64,000 nt of DNA from the NCBI GenBank assembly GCA_029255685.2, contig CM055311.2, positions 60,043,048-60,107,047 on the forward strand, written 5' to 3'. Below are positions 11,965 to 24,290 of the stretch, piece by piece (the first letter of the stretch is position 1; each line of letters opens with the position of its first letter). Source of the DNA: Silene conica (lineage: Eukaryota; Streptophyta; Magnoliopsida; Caryophyllales; Caryophyllaceae). The position numbers and the translations under genes are program-made. The notes beneath the pieces are model-generated. The model saw only the letters and a list, made by a program, of their open reading frames with translations, did not search any database and was not told the DNA's origin.

Positions 11965-12675
11965 AATAATGATATAGCGACATCGGGTGTTACTCTTAAA
12001 ATTAATATGATCAATCAATTTGCGAAAATCAAGTTATAAACAAAAATGTATAGACGTTAGATATTAAGCAAAATCAAATTTTGATTAAAACGTGTATAGA
12101 CGTTAGATATAAAATAAAATTTATGAACATTTATAATTTAATTCCGAGGATCCATATCTAGAATTGAATAATACGATTTAAAAATAACTCAAACAATTCT
12201 TTTGCACGGACCAAAAACTAGTTTTTATTGTTTATGATATGATTTATTTAACAGTTAGCGCAGTAAAAAAAATCACATTTTAATGAAGGTGATACCAAAA
12301 TAAAGAAAAATGGTGAGTTACGGTCTTACGGACAAGTTCACTAACGAGAAGTCTTGTAAACAACTATATTGTAACTAATTATTAATTAAAATTTTTTGTC
12401 ACAACTATCCCATGAGTCTGCAAATCAACAATAAGAAGTATACTAGAATCCAACAACTATCCAAACGTATCTGAGCACAAAAATATTAAAGAGAATTTTT
12501 TATTTTTTTTAATTTATAATTAATTCTACTTGTTAAATTTCTAAACTACCCTTTTACAATAATAGATTTAAAATTTAAATTTTAATAGGGAATATGCAAA
12601 ATATATATGTAAATTACAATAGTACCCCGGGTGTTACTCACTTTGAGTAACACCCGGTGTCGCTATATCATTATT
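11965..12675. mobile_element. 711-bp non-autonomous element with 31-bp inverted ends
   Basis: The left end (11965-11995) and right end (12645-12675) are inverted copies containing ATGATATAGCGACACCGGG with one mismatch. Flanking octamers CACTAAAA (11957-11964) and CATTAAAA (12676-12683) differ at one base and look like a target duplication, suggesting a hAT- or Mutator-type MITE. The right end also forms a 14-bp perfect hairpin (CCGGGTGTTACTCA, 12628-12658). The interior is AT-rich and non-coding. Confidence 0.6.
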
Positions 12676-12683
12676 CATTAAAA

Positions 12684-13105
12684 AAAGTCACGATTTTAAT
12701 TATTTATCATAAATAGAATAAAAGCTTAATAATAATAATAACACCAAATTCATGAAATTCACTATAAACCCATAAATTCAAATTACCAAATTTATATACA
12801 TTTTTAACAAACGGAAAGATGAACACATTCTTTTGTAAACATAAAAAAGGAAGAATAATAATTAACTTTACATGATTCGTATAGAAAAATACTGTTTTGG
12901 GGATTTTAAAAATAAAACAACAATCTGAGCGAATTGTTAAAGAATTATACCGAATTGATACAAAAGCGAATTGCGAATTTGTTCGCTTGAATCAATTCAG
13001 AATTCGGAGGGGGTGAGTGAATTTGGTATCCCTATCAATAACTATATCATGTTATTTGTGTAGTTATTATCTCACATTTTTCGTCTTTTGCGATTTTTAT
13101 TACGA
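12684..13105. other. AT-rich stretch, nothing recognised
   Basis: No gene or repeat boundary is recognised before the Helitron end at 13106. Confidence 0.3.
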
Positions 13106-13137
13106 CCCGTGCATTTTTTGCACTGGAATAAAACTAG
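13106..13137 (+). mobile_element. Helitron 3' terminus
   Basis: A GTGCA...TGCAC hairpin (from about 13106) is followed by GGAATAAAACTAG and then T, the canonical Helitron 3' end and target base. The body would lie to the left. I cannot place its 5' end. Confidence 0.5.
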
Positions 13138-13366
13138 TATTAAAATAAAATGATGATGTGTATGTTATTGTTAAATTACGATTTACTAATAATATGTATT
13201 ACAATATATTATCAATATATTCCAATATATTATCAATATATTATCAATATAAAGAAATTGAGTATAAAATATTCACGTATTAAGATTACTATTTTTTAAA
13301 TGTTTTTGTTTAACGACAATTTTCTTAAAAATATTCCCGTGCAATTCTGCAGGAGTAGAAAACTAG
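13138..13366 (+). mobile_element. 3' part of a mini-Helitron, related to 4300-4759
   Basis: It matches the last ~270 bp of the element at 4300-4759, including the AATATATTATC repeats and the TGAGTATAAAATATTCACG block. It ends with CCCGTGCAATTCTGCAGG and AAAACTAG before T. Here the terminal CTAG is intact. Confidence 0.5.
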
Positions 13367-13755
13367 TTAGAATTAATTGGACGATTAATGAAATTAATTC
13401 CTATAACATTAACGGTGGAAGATTTGAAATCAAACTCATAGCTAAAAAAAACTTAAAAATCAAACAGAGACAAATTAGGAAAATATGATAACCTTGAAAG
13501 TGATCTAAAAAGATAATGATATTACAAAGCATCTAAAAAATAAATAGTCCATAGATTGAGGATAATCGTCGAGAGAATCATCAGTAGTAATATAAACAAG
13601 ACGAAAACAAGTGTTACACTAATCATGAAAGTGCCACAATTTAACCCGTCTTGTTTAAATTGTTTATATATGATAACCTTGAAAGTGCCACACTAATCAT
13701 GATAACTTTAAGAGGGCGTTTGTTTCGCGCATGTTTGAACCAAACACCCCATAAA
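13367..13755. other. Stretch with inverted fragments, no gene
   Basis: GATAACCTTGAAAGTGATC near 13489-13507 is an inverted match to GATCACATTCAAGGTTATC near 13791-13809, so this DNA pairs with the start of copy A. The open frame at 13300-13488 spans a Helitron end and is not credible. Confidence 0.35.
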
Positions 13756-13815
13756 AGTGATCTGAAAAGATTATGATTTACCTAATTTAGATCACATTCA
13801 AGGTTATCTTGTATC

Positions 13816-13860
13816 TTGCCTAACTTTGAAGTGTCTATACGAAACTTCAAAGTTAGGCAA
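13816..13860. repeat. Perfect 17-bp hairpin
   Basis: TTGCCTAACTTTGAAGT (13816-13832) pairs exactly with 13844-13860 across an 11-nt loop. In copy B (about 23584-23621) the same hairpin carries mismatches. Confidence 0.7.
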
Positions 13861-13931
13861 AATAACAAGATGAGTGTGGCTTGGAAAACCTAACATGAGT
13901 TCTAAGTGCCAGTTTCCTATTAGAATGTTAA

Positions 13932-13962
13932 CTAGTTTTTAATTCGTGCAAATTTGCACGGG
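13932..13962 (-). mobile_element. Helitron 3' terminus on the minus strand (copy A)
   Basis: On the minus strand a perfect palindrome CGTGCAAATTTGCACG (13945-13960) is followed by AATTAAAAACTAG. Copy B has the same end at 23692-23722. The 5' end is not identified. Confidence 0.5.
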
Positions 13963-15273
13963 CATGCAGTATGATTATTATTCTAATATATTTATTTAAA
14001 AACCGTGATTGAATTTTTAATTTAGTTATATTCAATTTATATTTGCAAATAAGAGTCTTTACATGTCGAATATAAAATGTAAGAAGCATTAAGGTTAACT
14101 GTTTGAGTACCCCTTAAAGTATGAATTGTTTTTTGATAGCTAAAGCGTGAGCTGCTCTTTGATATAGTAATCAAGAGACTCAATACAAAATAAGAAAAAT
14201 AAAATGAAGTTAAATTTTGTGTTGCCGATTAATATCAATGTAAAATTTAATACATTTACGGGTATCTTGATATGAGTCATATAATCTGATCTAAGATGAT
14301 AATTAGACTCTTACATCCCAATAGGTCATTTGAGCACGCATGTCATTGAGCAGAATCATTCTGATTCGTTTGAGTCGTTTGGGTCGGGATTAAGTCATTT
14401 AAGGTCATTTTGAGTTTCGTTAATTTCAGTTTAACTGGTCAAGTTCAGATCACTCTAATATGATAAATTCTTTTATTTTTTTACAACATAATAAATTTTT
14501 TGTTTCAAATAACCCTTTTTCATCTAAAATATAACAGACAAATATGTGCAATTTCACTATAAAATGCAAAAATTCCCAAAAAGATGTTACCACCACTTTT
14601 TTGCTATGAATTGACACCTTTAATTCTAACATTTTATCATTAAATTGTCATTTTTTTATTATAAAATATTAACATTTATTCATTTTCTGTTCAGATCGTC
14701 TTAAGGAAGACGTACATCACTAACATATATACTTTTTAATAGAATAAACTATGAGTTAATTATGTGAAATACTCCAAATATCACTTAAACAGTAAATAAT
14801 TGACCAAACTTTTGAACGTTATTTATCCGTTACAAACCCAGTTACCTATCTTAAACACCTTTACTCTTATACATAACCCAAAAACATACTCTTCTCCATA
14901 TTTGTCAACGCTTTCAGCCACTCCTCAGTCCTCACCTACTCAACCTCACATTGTTAGTTGTCAATTTCACTACCACTATTAGATAATATCACCTCTGAAG
15001 TGCCCATTTTTTCGTTTTACTATTCATCATCAATTCAAGACCATATCCTTCATTTTTGTACTCAATTTTAACTTACTCAATTACAAAATGTTTGTCCCCA
15101 TATTATAAGCCAGTTCTATTAATATCTAAGATATTATTTGTTCTTAAAAAGATTTAATACTTTGTCCAGATTTTGCATTGTTTGCCAGTTCTGATATTTC
15201 CCAGTCATTTTCTATCTTCTTAATCGTCTATTTTATCTTTAAAAAAAGGTACTTCAACCCATCCCAACAAATG

Positions 15274-16720
15274 TGTAACACCCTCATACCCAACGCCTTT
15301 AAGAAAGACCCTTAGACTATGAAATTATCACCGTCTCGGTTATCCGAGGTACAATAATATCAAAGAAAAGGCACAAGCAACGTGTTATTAATATGGTAAA
15401 GTGACATACAACTGTCGCAAAAAGGAACAACAAATGTAAAGTTTGCGGAAGCTAAAAGAATAATGTAAAGTCTACTACTACAAATACAAAATGTGGTGTC
15501 CCATCCATCCCAACCACAAACATTAATCTCGTCATACTACCTATTGAGAATCTGCTTACCATACCAATTGATCATCACAGAAAATAAACAACATGCGTTA
15601 GGTACTGTCAAATAAGACTGTCATTACCAAATACAATAACAAATACACAGTCACCATACTGATATCATCACCAAATTAATGTCACAAGTGGGGACCTCTA
15701 GTCCCACAACCAACCCCACTTGTTCACGGCAAGTGGTACCCATACCATTAATGTGCACTTCACCTACGCGGTAGGAATCAAGAAGGGTGATCGTAGGATT
15801 GAGAGCCATTTCCCGTCATTGGTCCCAAACATATGTTCTACTCCGTATATCTCAATCTCAAAACCACGATTATATCAATCTCACAATATTGCATAAAAAC
15901 TGTCACAACACATAACGATAACTTACTAGGGAGAACCTTACCTCAAGGAAATTCACAAATAGCAATATTGTAACACTCCATGAGTTATTTGTCCGACATT
16001 GGTAGAATGTGGGTGTGTGGAGATTTGTCCCTCATCGGTAGAATGAGAGGATTGTGATATATTTATAATAGCATCCACCCACCACATAGTAACAAGGTCT
16101 TGTGCTTTTGGGCTTAAGTGAGGACAAATAATGGGCCCAAAAGTGTGCACCCATCTTATTGGGTTTGTGTTATGACAGTGGTAGGTCGGGTTGTTACAAT
16201 TATCCACGTAAGTCCTACCACGACTCTTCTACGAATTCTCCTCCTAAGACAACATTCATCTTATTACTAATTGATCGTAACACATAACTTTAAACTTAGT
16301 AAATTACCTAAACGATTAAGGACTTACTTAAACGACGGTGACGCAAGCTAGCATGATCGATGCGCGACTAAAATCTAGTAGTTTATTAAGGATTTAGGGT
16401 TAAAGTAATTGAGAGGATTACTGTTTGCGGTGAGATTGATTAGAGTAAAAATTATTTTTAACTTCCGAAATCCCTTAATTACCCTATCACGACGACGGCA
16501 AGGAAAGACGCACTCGACCGAGTATTGAATGTACTCGGCCGAGTTGGACTAACTCGACCGAGTACCGAGTACTCGACCGTGTACGCCTAGCTCAACCGAG
16601 TTCTCTGCACTCGACCGAGTTAAAACGAACAACAACAAACTAGCCCTGACATGGGTGTACTCGACCGAGTATAGCCTAGTCGACCTAGTACACCCACTTG
16701 TCTAAGAGAGGGGTGGTACA
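15274..16720 (-). mobile_element. Gypsy-like LTR, minus orientation, 1447 bp
   Basis: It begins TGTAACACCCTCATAC and ends GGGTGGTACA. It is followed by CTTCCCTCCTT, which read on the minus strand is a purine tract just before the LTR. This is the arrangement of the LARD elements further right, so it is the 3' LTR of a related minus-strand element. Only 158 bp of its internal region remain before a copia LTR. Copy B holds the first part of the same LTR from 27045. Confidence 0.65.
16513..16700. repeat. Cluster of ACTCGACCGAGT near-palindromes
   Basis: About eight copies of ACTCGACCGAGT or variants lie within ~190 bp near the end of the LTR, including the exact palindrome ACTCGGCCGAGT near 16540. 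Spacing is irregular. Confidence 0.75.
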
Positions 16721-16878
16721 ATCTTCCCTCCTTAGAACGAACTTCGTCCTCGAAGTTCACAACTGACTAACCTGAAAAGAAAGACTCCCAACACAACGAC
16801 ATACCATACCTCTACTTTCATCACAAGTCACACAGCTTACCACATCCCGAAGATGTGCAAAATACCAAGACACAACAC
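16721..16878 (-). mobile_element. Internal remnant with polypurine tract and palindrome
   Basis: On the minus strand the tract AAGGAGGGAAGAT directly precedes the LTR. Next to it lies GAACTTCGTCCTCGAAGTTC (16739-16758), the counterpart of a palindrome found beside the purine tract in the LARD elements. The remnant stops at the copia LTR. Confidence 0.6.
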
Positions 16879-18143
16879 TGAAGGAAATCAAAGTTCCAGA
16901 AATATAATCATATTTTAATTTAGTCATAAAATTTAAATAAAGATCTTATGCATCCAAGCAAAATTTCGAAACCTTACATTGTGAAAATGACACAATAGGG
17001 CACGGTTTTGGTCACCTACCAAAACCGTTCTTGAGCTTAAAATAAAAGGATGATTTTCCCAAAAACTTCAAGTAGAGAAGTTCTCCTTAAATTGCACCCA
17101 AGATGTACCCGAAAATCAATTACAAAATAATCTTATTATGTAGTAATAATGCTTAATAAAAATATTCTTCTTCTACACTAGAAAAAAAATATACCATGAA
17201 ATAGATAATATTATTTGAGAAGATCTTTAAGATGAATATGAGCAACTACAAATAAAATGAGCAAGTGTATATTAATTTGTCGTGTGCACAACCATAGAGA
17301 AAAGAACTCTAGATGGCCGGCATTACAAAGGGAAGAGCAACATTTTGCTTTTTCTCTTTTCTAAATATGCATAAGTCACATCCTCATAAGACTATATTAG
17401 GATGTAATCATTTATCTTATTCTTAATAAGATAAACAATTATAACACATAATCACCCATGCATGCACACACTACACGACACCTATATTGTAAAATGGATT
17501 CCATTTTATGTTTTACATTTTGTCAATTGTAATATGTCACAAATGTGACATGTCACATGTTATTATGAAAATTAGTAACGATTAATATGTATTTAAATAA
17601 TTTAAATACAAATTATTATTTCATAAATAATACTTAACTTTTAAGTACCAATTACCAATTTATTATGTAAAACACGTCATTTTATTTCTCGTCAATATGA
17701 TATACAACCCTTTTGTAATCATAACCTATCGATAACCCTTACCGATAAATATATATACGATAACATTTATCGATTATAAAATAATTACTTATTTTATTGT
17801 AATTGAATCTCATATAATCATATTATCATGAGAAACGTACCTCTCATTAATCTCGTTCATATTAGGGCATTAATTAATTCATATCGTATACGAATTATTA
17901 AGCTTAATGATTCAGGCAACATCGTTTAGGTGTGACCTTAAGGGATCAACTAATCACCACCATCATATGACGATAATGTCAAATTATTTAAAGCCAATCA
18001 TTACCGGTAAATGACGATCAGTCGACTTTATAATTTATCATCCCCTCCGTATTCAGTATATAAATATACATGAGATTTTATGATTTTATAATAATTAATA
18101 AAATCATGTGATTGCACTATTGTAGAGGACACTTATTCCAACA
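16879..18143 (-). mobile_element. Ty1/copia 3' LTR, minus orientation, 1265 bp
   Basis: Read on the minus strand it starts TGTTGGAATAAGTGTCC, a start typical of plant copia LTRs, and ends TTTGATTTCCTTCA. Immediately before it (18144-18155) is CAAGTGAGAGAT, the usual copia purine tract. The element therefore runs leftward and this is its 3' LTR. No second copy of the LTR is seen to the right. Confidence 0.75.
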
Positions 18144-21100
18144 ATCTCTCACTTGTCTGATACAAGTGTGCGCGTCACCAGTTCTCTTGTCCTATTACAA
18201 TCTCCACTCAATGCAAGGCATCATCACATGTCGTCCTTGCAAGTGATCATATCTAGAGTGGTTTTTCTCGATCAAGAGATATAACTGTTTTGACCGGAAC
18301 TATCTACACTATATACTTTTCGAGCGTGGCCACGCATTTCCATTTAACTGATCCTCGAGTGGCCTTGAGATTTTGAACAACCCTGACAAAGGGTGGACAA
18401 TTCCTAATCGCCCCATTCCCTTCAAGTAGCCACAATCCGTCATAATCCAAAAGATGCCCTTATAAACCCCATTTACGAAGGTGTTAGGACAAAAATAGTA
18501 GTTACTCTGAAACTGTGCTCCCTTATCGGAATAGTCACTAGTCTAAGAATCGACTCATTCAGAATACGGTAGTAGCTCCCCCACGACCAAGCAATTTATA
18601 TACATATTTGCAAGAGCTCTATTAAAAGCGGTCACTTAATCCGTCAGAGTGTTCTTAACCGTCTGTCTATGTGATCGACTAGTCATACCACATGACTCTA
18701 TAGCAGTTTAAACTTGTCATCAATCGCCTCACACTCTAGTTACTTTCGACACGTCACCTCATGATAGCAACTAGGGACAATTACAATGTCAATCATAGTT
18801 CACTTTAATGGGGTTCAAAATTTGTCTGTATAACCCATTTGGATATGACAAAGTAATAGAAAGAGTTATTTAAAACTCAAACGACAAGTGCGATTATTAC
18901 ATCTGAGTAGTCAATACCTTATTACCACTCAATGTCCATAATCGTAAGTGTAACACTACATTTGCAATAAAATGTCTAGGTTTTCAAACCTTTCATGAAT
19001 TGTGGGATTTCTTCATGTTCATGTTATTATTCATAACACTTGAACACTTCCAAATACATTTTTAGTCTCTTACCTAGACTCAAAATCTTTATGCCAAAAG
19101 AGTTAAGTTATCTCATAACTTATGATACAGTTACATTGGACCATAGAACTCATAGCTTCAAGGCATATAACCCAATCACCATGTACGTGGCATATTTTTG
19201 TAGAATTATGTAATGACGACGTAACACTCTTACAAGTCATACAAATTGTGTATGTATTAAATCAAGGTTGGCGTTGGATTATTAAAAATCCTTGGATTAT
19301 CTTAAATCCTTGAGTTTGGAAACTCTAGTTCTCGTGTAAACTCTTCACACATAACTAAGTTTTTCTTCCAAAACTCTTAAATAGTCCATTGATTCTACAT
19401 GAGAATTCATGACGATTCTTAATGGCTCAATCCTTTCACACATCATGCTCTTAGCATGTCATTCATCATGGACATGAGCATTCTTGTTCTCATAGAAATG
19501 CTAATGGCGGAAGCATTGCAACTCGGATCATGTGAACACGAGTATAAAGGTTCGATAAACGACCATGACCCTCTCATGGTAATTCTATCTTCATATCTAT
19601 AATAACCTTCATATCCTTTAAGGTCCGATAAATGACCATGACCCTCTCATGGTAATTCTATTTTCATCTCTATGAATAACCTTGTTATCCTAAAGAGGAA
19701 TAAGATGCCACTATGATCTCTATTAAATATCCCATGTTTAATTATATCCATATAATGTCCATTTCTTTCATCTAGAATTGAAAACTCAAATATTTCCTCG
19801 AAATACATCCTTGTCATTCTCAATGACCAATGAGTTTGACGATGAAGACTCCCACTAAACTTTATGTATCATCCGAAATTTAAAAAACTCTAACACTTTC
19901 TTGTAGTGTATCTTTGTCAGTCTCAATGACCAATGAGTTTGATTCCAAGGGTGATAAAAGCTCCCACTCAAAGTCATGTTCTTAACACGAGAATATAAAC
20001 TCCCACTCAATTCAACATGTTCCTCTTAAACATCTAATTGAATTGGTTCGACCATTTCTATCCAAGATAGTCAAGATGAAACCACATATGTACATAAACA
20101 TATCACTTCTAAATACCCTTTTAGAAGAAGGTTTCTAAGACTAGCTTCATTCATTTACCCTTAGAATGATGTACGGAAATGGTTCTAACATAGTTACACA
20201 CTTAACTTCCAAAAGAAGGACATTTAGATGTCTCTCTTCCTTTCAATACTTCACCCAATAAATCATATTTATTTTTATAGATTCTAAATTTTTTTCTTAG
20301 GCTTTGTATTGCGATAGACATACTTAGATCATATCTAATTCCAAGAACATCTTCTTGTGTCATGCAAAGACTTTCTTTTAAAAAATTTGTTCTAGTCTCC
20401 TCACGTAGTTACTTATAAGAACTTCTTCTTATAGTTTCTCATGCGCGTCATATTCGTCAGGGACATATTATAAAATATTTGTTCCTATCTTTCCGAACAT
20501 AGATCCCATCTATTCGAAAAACAATAATCATTCTCATAGATCTTATCTATTCGATAAATTTATTATCATAAAGCTTGTGGCTATAAAATTCTCTCACTCT
20601 ATCTTTCAAATAAATACTCTACTTATTTGCAAAGATAGCCTGTAGCCACAAGAGACGATTAATGAAGAGAATGATATGCGACTTACGAAGGATTTATATG
20701 AAAAAGATGAACTTTTAAACTTGATGGGTTAATATTGGTTATTCAACGTCCTCTAATCATGAGTTCTTGACTCAATAATTATGATTGATATATGAATGAA
20801 AGCTCCTAGCTTTATGGACTTTCAATGATCTTACATTGATATGTCCTTTAATAAATTCAAATGATTTCATGTTTGTATAATGCAAGGGTGTGTGAAGATT
20901 AATTTAGAACAAAATACCATAATAAAGAGTGAAATTGGGTTGAAAACCAAGTCACTAAATCCAAAATACAACCATTGTTTGTTGGAAATAATTTCCAAAT
21001 CTTACTAGGAAATAAAATGTTCTAAAACAGCACACAACCTAAAGATAAAAACAAAACAAAATGAGATCAACCTCCCATAGATAATTCCTCTTGGGTAGCT

Positions 21101-21240
21101 ACTTCTAGCAATCCTTGGACAATCTAAGTTTGTTTCTCCTTGCCTTTATCTTTGCTTGGATGCCCTATTTACCATAAAAGAGCATACATCGCAATTTGTA
21201 TCATATATCAAATGTGATAAATTAAACATGAAAGAAGGGT
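18144..21240 (-). mobile_element. Copia internal region without pol
   Basis: This lies between the gag remnant and the 3' LTR, where protease, integrase, reverse transcriptase and RNase H should be. I find none of their motifs. It contains internal duplications instead: the block ending CATGACCCTCTCATGG occurs near 19560 and 19630, and CTCAATGACCAATGAGTTTG near 19818 and 19921. The element appears to be a gag-only, non-autonomous derivative. Confidence 0.55.
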
Positions 21241-22135
21241 TTAGTTAAATACCTATTGGAACGACCTTTCCAGATTTGATGTCGGCAAAGTAATGGAACA
21301 ATTTCTTTTCCAATGCCCGAAGCCATTACAATAATAGCACTTAACCTCATCGGAGGTTGCCTTCTTGGTTTTTGAGGTGCTAGCCTCGGAAACCACCTTC
21401 TTCCCCTTTTTAGGAGTTTGCTTCTTTAAGCTTTTTTTGCCTCTTTTCTTGAAGTTTCCCTTGCTCTTTAAGTTTACATTGAGTACATCCTTTGAGACAC
21501 TAACACTTAGCCCCTTGTCCCTTTCCGCTTACACAAGCATTTTGTGCAACTCTTTAAGAGACACATCGAAGTTTTTCATGTTAAAATTCACCCTGAATTG
21601 AACATATGCTTTTACTTTGGATAAGGAGTGTATTCAGTTACGAGTTCCTTCGGGATTTCAACTTGATGCATTCTTAGAGTTTCAACACGCTCCTTTAATT
21701 TGAGCACATTGGGGCTAACCTTTTGCCCTTCCTTGAAGTTGAGATCAAAGAAAGCGGATGCCTCTTCAAATTGGACTATTCTTGAAGCCTTCGAGAACAT
21801 AGTTACTAGTTTTGCGTATATCTCATACGCGGTGCCAATCTTTATGACACTCCTTTGAAGCTCCGGCTTAATGGAGTAAATCAACACTTTTTTTATTGTC
21901 GCCGATTCTTTATGGTAGGCCTCACAAGCCCTCCTTGCGGCGTTGGTTGATTAATCGGTAGGAGCGGGGGTGAAGGTTCGGTAAGGTAACGAGTCTTATC
22001 GACACCTTGGGCGGCCAATTTCAAATGGGCATCCCAATCGGCAAAGTTTGACCCATTATTCTCAAGTTTACAACGATCCATGAAAGATCTAAGCCATGAA
22101 ACGTTTGTTGCGGAGTTTGCATTGGAAATTGACAT
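21241..22135 (-). pseudogene. Copia gag (capsid/nucleocapsid) remnant
   Basis: It starts at ATG 22135 on the minus strand. Segment 1 (22135-21893) contains NGSNFADWDAHLKLAAQG, the N-terminal pattern of copia gag (DUF4219/UBN2 type). After a frameshift near 21890, segment 2 (21887-21612) continues with LIYSIKPELQRS and FEEASAFFDLNFKEGQ. A third stretch is Lys-rich and ends in a zinc knuckle CYYCNGFGHWKRNC (about 21306-21347). Gag packages element RNA into virus-like particles. Two or more frame breaks and stops make it non-functional as it stands. Sequence after the knuckle is lost where pol should begin. Confidence 0.7.
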
Positions 22136-23521
22136 TTCGATTGATGAATGAAAATACTACTACCAAATTTAAAAATGAAGAAATTAAACACTTATCGTTT
22201 TAATACTTGTATAAATAAATAAGATTTTAATAATTTATAAAGTGACCTCAACCCAACTTATATAAATGATTCCGAGATTCAAATCAATACTAATTTCCAT
22301 GTGGAACACTGGTCCGTCTACACTTTCTTTAGCACGACTTGGTGGATTAACTCTTTAATCGGTTCTACACTAGAACTCCCGGTCGATAGAATAACATTAA
22401 TTCCATCTCCTTGGTTCCGGAACACGTGTGAAAACCGGTCCCTCTACACTCCGTTGAGCTCAACCCAAATTACGATGTAATAACACTTATTACCTACGCA
22501 CCCAACGTAACAAGGTTTGTCCCCGGTGAAGCCGAGCCTACTCCCTTAAGAAATTGGGATTTATGGTTCTAATCTTTGGTACGGCCAATAGTCAATTATT
22601 TAATAACGTCGAGGTCTTGACAATTTTTTATCTATCACGTTTTAAGTGAACTAAAGCAGTGAACTCAATAATTAATCGCCACGATCGATATATATACTCG
22701 ATTAATTTACGATGCATGTTTAGTTATGGCGATTTGCGATGCATGCAAACATATAAAGAAAATGCAAAGCATAAAAATAAAACCCTAGTATGACCTTCCT
22801 AATAATAGAAAATCTAATTAACTATTACAAATTCGGAAACCAACTCCATTGGTCTCTTGAACTTCAATGCGCGCCTCCCAAGAAAATATCGTCTTGACGG
22901 AACTCCTTTCCGAATGGCACCATCTCTTGGAATCACCGTGATAACAATAAAAAAAATACAAATTATTCTATTGTGAATAAAACTTAAAACTATTAAATTA
23001 CAAGCCGGTGATACGAGATCACTTTAAAATTACAACCAAATCGATATTCTCTTACATTACGGGTAATAATGATTAAAACTAAGGTCATAGTAAGTAAATT
23101 ACATAATTCAAAATTACGTAAATAAATAAAATAAAATATGACATTCATATTAAATAAAATGTAGCATTAAAATATGTATGAAAATGCCAAATTTTAAGCC
23201 AAATAGCCTTGAGAGCAAATATTGTATATTTGATTGTGGTTTTACGAATTTGCGTGATAATAACTTTTATAATCACTAAAAATTACATAAATCTTATTTA
23301 TGTCCAAGTTAATCATCCTAACACATTTTAGGCATCAAAACTTAGTCCCACCAAATTTTGATCATAATTCAACTTGATTTAATATATAATGTTCGGTAAT
23401 TAGTTGCATTTACGGGAAAAGAAATAAAAAAGCCAAACGAGTCAAAAATTTGCGAAAAATACAAAATTTAAATTTTGAATTTTCTTGAATTTTCTCAAAA
23501 TTCCAGAACCCAGAAATTATT
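22136..23521 (-). other. Presumed copia leader region; no primer site or 5' LTR found
   Basis: It lies upstream of gag on the minus strand and is AT-rich without coding content. I searched for the initiator-tRNA primer complement and for a second copy of the copia LTR and saw neither. The 5' end is missing or too diverged. Confidence 0.35.
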
Positions 23522-24290
23522 AGTGATCCGAAAAGATTATGATTTTCCTAATATAGATCGCTTTCAAGGTTATGTTGTTTCTTGCCTAACTTTGAAGTGT
23601 CGTATTTCAAGGCTAGGCAAGTTAACAAGATGAGTGTGGCTTGGGAAACCCAACATGAGTTCTAAGTGCCAGTTCCGTAATAGAATGCTAACTAGTTTTT
23701 AATCCGTGCAAATTTGCACGGACATGCAGTATGATTATTATTCTAATATTTTTATTTAAAAAAAGTGATTGAATTTTGTATTTAGTTATATTCAATTTAT
23801 ATTTGCAAATAAGAGTCTTTACATGTCGAATATAAATTATAAGAAGCGTTAAGGTTAACTGTTTGAGTACCCGTTAAAGTATGAATTGTTTTTTGATAGC
23901 TAAAGCGTGAGCTGCTCTTTGACATAGTAATCAAGAGACTCAATACAAAATAAGAAAAATAAAATGAAGTTAAATTTTGTGTTGCCGATTATTATTAATG
24001 TAAAATTTAATAAATTTACGGGTATCTTGATATGAGTCATATAATCTGATCTAAGATGATAATTAGACTCTCAAATCCCAATAGGTCATTTGAGCACGCC
24101 AGTCATTGAGCAGAATCATTCTATTTGGTTTGAGTCGTTTCGGGTCAGGATTAAGTCATTTAAGGTCATTTTGAGTTTCTTTAATTTTAGTTTAACTGGT
24201 CAAGTTCAGATCACTCTATTATGATAGATTCTTTTATTTTTTTTACAGCATAATTAGTTTTTTGCTTCAGATAACCCTTTTCATCTAAAA

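Larger units (their letters stand above)
13756..15819. repeat. Copy A of a 2.06-kb duplicated segment (uninterrupted)
   Basis: The segment recurs in the same orientation as copy B (23522-37017). Removing four insertions and their target duplications from B leaves about 2069 bp against 2064 bp in A. A contains a Helitron 3' end, an AT-rich body and the first ~545 bp of the LTR at 15274. Similarity begins at AGTGATC and ends at ATTTCCC(G/A)TCAT. The open frame at 14800-14982 has a diverged counterpart at 26573-26755 in B; I see no evidence that it is a gene. Confidence 0.75.

Noticed and set aside
13756..23522. Copies A and B as the two LTRs of one large element
   Set aside because: A real LTR edge (15274) lies inside the repeated segment, no flanking duplication pairs the outer edges, and there is no primer site or purine tract at the inner edges.
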